NCBI GenBank assembly: GCA_016764415.1
Contig: JAESRY010000058.1
Span: 1 to 5,469, forward strand
Direction: 5' to 3'
Origin: Cycloclasticus sp.
GTDB lineage: Bacteria > Pseudomonadota > Gammaproteobacteria > Methylococcales > Cycloclasticaceae
DNA: 5,469 nucleotides
In this document: positions 3,708 through 5,469 of the stretch, in pieces
Layout: each line of letters starts with the position of its first letter
How positions within the stretch are numbered: the stretch's first letter is position 1
Translations under genes and position numbers: made by a program
The notes under the pieces: generated by a model
What the model was told of the DNA's origin: nothing
What the model saw: the letters and a program-made list of their open reading frames with translations, nothing else
Databases searched by the model: none

Positions 3708-5354
3708 TTAATCTAACGCGTTAAAAACTAATAATCCGCCGAGCCCACCTAATACCCATGTCACTAACGGCGCATCACCTAACATCTGTGGTGAAAAACC
3801 GTCTAATCCTAAAATAATAGCCGCTGAAATAAGCATACTGCCACCGCAAATCGCCATGATATTTTTACGATGATTTTTAGCCATTTGCAGCTTAATTTCT
3901 TCAAGCTGTTGGGACTTCCATTTGATTTCTAGCTCGCCTTTTGCTGCATCGCTGAGCACTTGGTACATCATCTCTGGCAATTCTGGCAATTTCTCGCCCA
4001 TCATGGGCAGGTGTTCTTTAAGCTTATTGAACATGGCCTTTGGCCCAACGGTCTTTTTATACCAGTCTTCTAAGTACGGCTTGGCGGTTTGCCATAAATC
4101 CAGATCGGGGTAGAGCTGGCGACCGAGCCCTTCGATATTCAGCAGGGTTTTTTGCAATAAAACCAACTGCGGCTGAACTTCCATGTCAAAGCGGCGCGCG
4201 GTTTGAAATAAACGCAATAATAGATGCCCGTAGGAAATTTCTTTGAGCGGTTTTTCAAATATCGGTTCGCACACCGTGCGAATAGCGCTTTCAAATTCGT
4301 CTACCCGCGTATGCTTTGGCACCCAGCCTGATTCAATATGCAATTGCGCTACACGGTAGTAATCACGCTGGAAAAAAGCTAAAAAGTTTTCAGCCAAATA
4401 ACGTTGATCCGCCACGGTTACGCTGCCCATAATACCGAAATCAACCGCTAAATATTTTGCTTCGTCCGTGGCAAAAAGATTACCCGGATGCATGTCAGCA
4501 TGGAAAAAATTATCACGAAATACTTGGGCGAAAAATATCTCCACACCGCGTTCTGCCAGCAGTTTTAAATCAACACCGCGTTCTCGCAGCTCGTCAATCC
4601 GGCCAATGGGTGTGCCGTAGATACGCTCCATAACCATCACGTTTTGGCGCGTGTAATCCCAATAGACATCGGGCACGTAAAGTTGATCTGAGCCTTCAAA
4701 ATTACGCCGTAATTGCGAGGCGTTAGCCGCTTCTCGCACCAAGTCCAATTCATCGTGGATGGTATGGTCAAATTCTGCCACTACCTCTACTGGTTTTAAA
4801 CGCTTCCCTTCACTCCAATATTTGCTGGCAAGCTCAGCCAAGCTGTACAACACAGCCACATCCGCATTAATGGTTTTTTCAATCCCTGGGCGCAAGACCT
4901 TAACCACCACGTCTTCACCGGTTAGTAAGGTAGCGGTGTGTACTTGAGCGACCGACGCGGATGCCAACGGACTTTCTGAAAATTCCGAGAACACCTCTTC
5001 AATTGATTGTTCTAACGATTTTTCGATAATTTGACGCGCCAAATGATCTGCAAATGGCGGCACATTGTCTTGTAGTTTCGACAGCTCTACACCAATATCA
5101 GGCGGCAGCAAATCTTGACGAGTGGATAATATTTGACCAAATTTAACGAAAATGGGGCCCAAATCTTCCAGTGCTTTACGGATGCGTTCACCGCGCGGGC
5201 CTTTTCGTTTACCCAATAGATAACTGGGTGACAAGTACGTTAGGTAACGGAGTGGCCTAAATAAATGCAGGTTAAAAACAAACTCATCCAAACCATAGCG
5301 CAACAAAACACGTTGGATTTTTATTAATCGAAAGGCTGTTGTTAGATTTATCAC
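3708..5354 (-). CDS. ubiB: UbiB, ubiquinone biosynthesis ABC1/ADCK-family atypical kinase
   Basis: A 548-residue membrane-anchored ATPase/kinase-like protein needed for ubiquinone biosynthesis; its family is thought to help extract or deliver lipid intermediates to the Ubi complex. Landmarks are the family-defining K71-F-G-Q74, the Ala-rich nucleotide loop ASASVAQVH (131-139), the VVVK lysine K152, HADMHPGN with D287 and N292, and the metal-binding D305-F-G (DCG in E. coli UbiB). The stretch [20 protein letters not shown] is almost unchanged from E. coli. Two transmembrane helices close the protein (about 497-516 and 528-545). Length matches the family. The start is GTG (5354-5352), overlapping the ubiJ stop by four bases (GTGA), with AAGGGA about 5 bases upstream as ribosome site; no in-frame ATG lies near the conserved N-terminus. 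Everything needed for function is present. Confidence 0.97.
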   Translation of the reverse strand: MINLTTAFRLIKIQRVLLRYGLDEFVFNLHLFRPLRYLTYLSPSYLLGKRKGPRGERIRKALEDLGPIFVKFGQILSTRQDLLPPDIGVELSKLQDNVPPFADHLARQIIEKSLEQSIEEVFSEFSESPLASASVAQVHTATLLTGEDVVVKVLRPGIEKTINADVAVLYSLAELASKYWSEGKRLKPVEVVAEFDHTIHDELDLVREAANASQLRRNFEGSDQLYVPDVYWDYTRQNVMVMERIYGTPIGRIDELRERGVDLKLLAERGVEIFFAQVFRDNFFHADMHPGNLFATDEAKYLAVDFGIMGSVTVADQRYLAENFLAFFQRDYYRVAQLHIESGWVPKHTRVDEFESAIRTVCEPIFEKPLKEISYGHLLLRLFQTARRFDMEVQPQLVLLQKTLLNIEGLGRQLYPDLDLWQTAKPYLEDWYKKTVGPKAMFNKLKEHLPMMGEKLPELPEMMYQVLSDAAKGELEIKWKSQQLEEIKLQMAKNHRKNIMAICGGSMLISAAIILGLDGFSPQMLGDAPLVTWVLGGLGGLLVFNALD

Positions 5355-5469
5355 GCCATTCCCTTGTCTGCTGTGTTGGCTATCTCATGGTGTTGTGCGG
5401 CCAAGCGCTGAATTTTCGCCTCTAGCCTATCGGTCGACAAGCGAAGGTCGTCTACCTCTTTTTTGAACC
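5351..5469 (-). CDS. ubiJ: UbiJ C-terminal end (5' part outside window)
   Basis: The last 38 codons and stop of a gene that continues past the right edge. The residues [20 protein letters not shown], then [18 protein letters not shown], form an acidic, heptad-like helix that fits the C-terminal coiled tail of UbiJ, an SCP2-domain lipid-binding accessory factor of the ubiquinone biosynthesis complex. The call rests mainly on position: ubiJ lies directly before ubiB in many gammaproteobacteria, and here the stop overlaps the ubiB start by four bases (GTGA). The SCP2 domain itself is not in view. Confidence 0.75.
   Translation of the reverse strand, partial: FKKEVDDLRLSTDRLEAKIQRLAAQHHEIANTADKGMA

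Noticed and set aside
1..5469. CRISPR array, tRNA or rRNA genes, insertion-sequence transposase
   Set aside because: No regularly spaced repeats, no tRNA-like cloverleaf or rRNA stretch, and no transposase-like protein was seen on either strand.

Overview
The window looks like the chromosome of a gammaproteobacterium, probably a marine or aquatic one. The right-hand third carries the end of ubiJ, a full-length ubiB and a thioredoxin-family gene in one tight minus-strand operon, and the UbiB protein follows the E. coli type closely. The species cannot be named from this stretch.

Layout. (1) Positions 1-2269 are accessory DNA built from small units: a yefM/yoeB-type toxin-antitoxin (TA) pair on the minus strand (yoeB runs off the left edge), a zinc-free medium-chain oxidoreductase on the plus strand, and a toxin-first higBA-type TA pair on the plus strand. 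After each unit there is a roughly 60-base imperfect hairpin with a TAACAAGT-like left end and an AAACGTTA-like right end. The first two of these (439-499, 1565-1627) resemble each other in sequence and fold and have integron attC architecture. The third (2211-2269) is degenerate. The best reading is a gene-cassette array: cassettes at about <1-493, 494-1621 and 1622-2263, all attC sites in the same orientation, and any integrase to the left of the window or lost. (2) Positions 2271-3136 form a junction zone: a decayed 3' fragment of a thioredoxin-family gene, then a parDE-type TA pair on the minus strand. (3) Positions 3137-5469 are core chromosome on the minus strand: ubiJ (end only), ubiB and the intact thioredoxin-family gene.

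How the parts relate. The decayed fragment is about 90% identical over 177 aligned bases to the 3' end of the intact thioredoxin-family gene, so parDE is bracketed by a direct repeat of a core gene's tail. This suggests that accessory DNA arrived at, or rearranged around, the 3' end of the ubi operon. Three different TA pairs, each with a toxin of the RelE/ParE superfamily, lie within 3.1 kb, which is typical of the stabilising cassettes of large chromosomal integrons. The cassette genes appear to carry their own promoters. The first attC-like site is flanked by two divergent promoters, and the higBA promoter sits inside a nearly perfect 36-base palindrome that includes the toxin start codon. 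UbiJ and UbiB serve ubiquinone biosynthesis; the thioredoxin-family protein is probably co-transcribed with them.

Limits: all calls were made by eye from sequence and remembered family features. No database, covariance-model or folding search was run.
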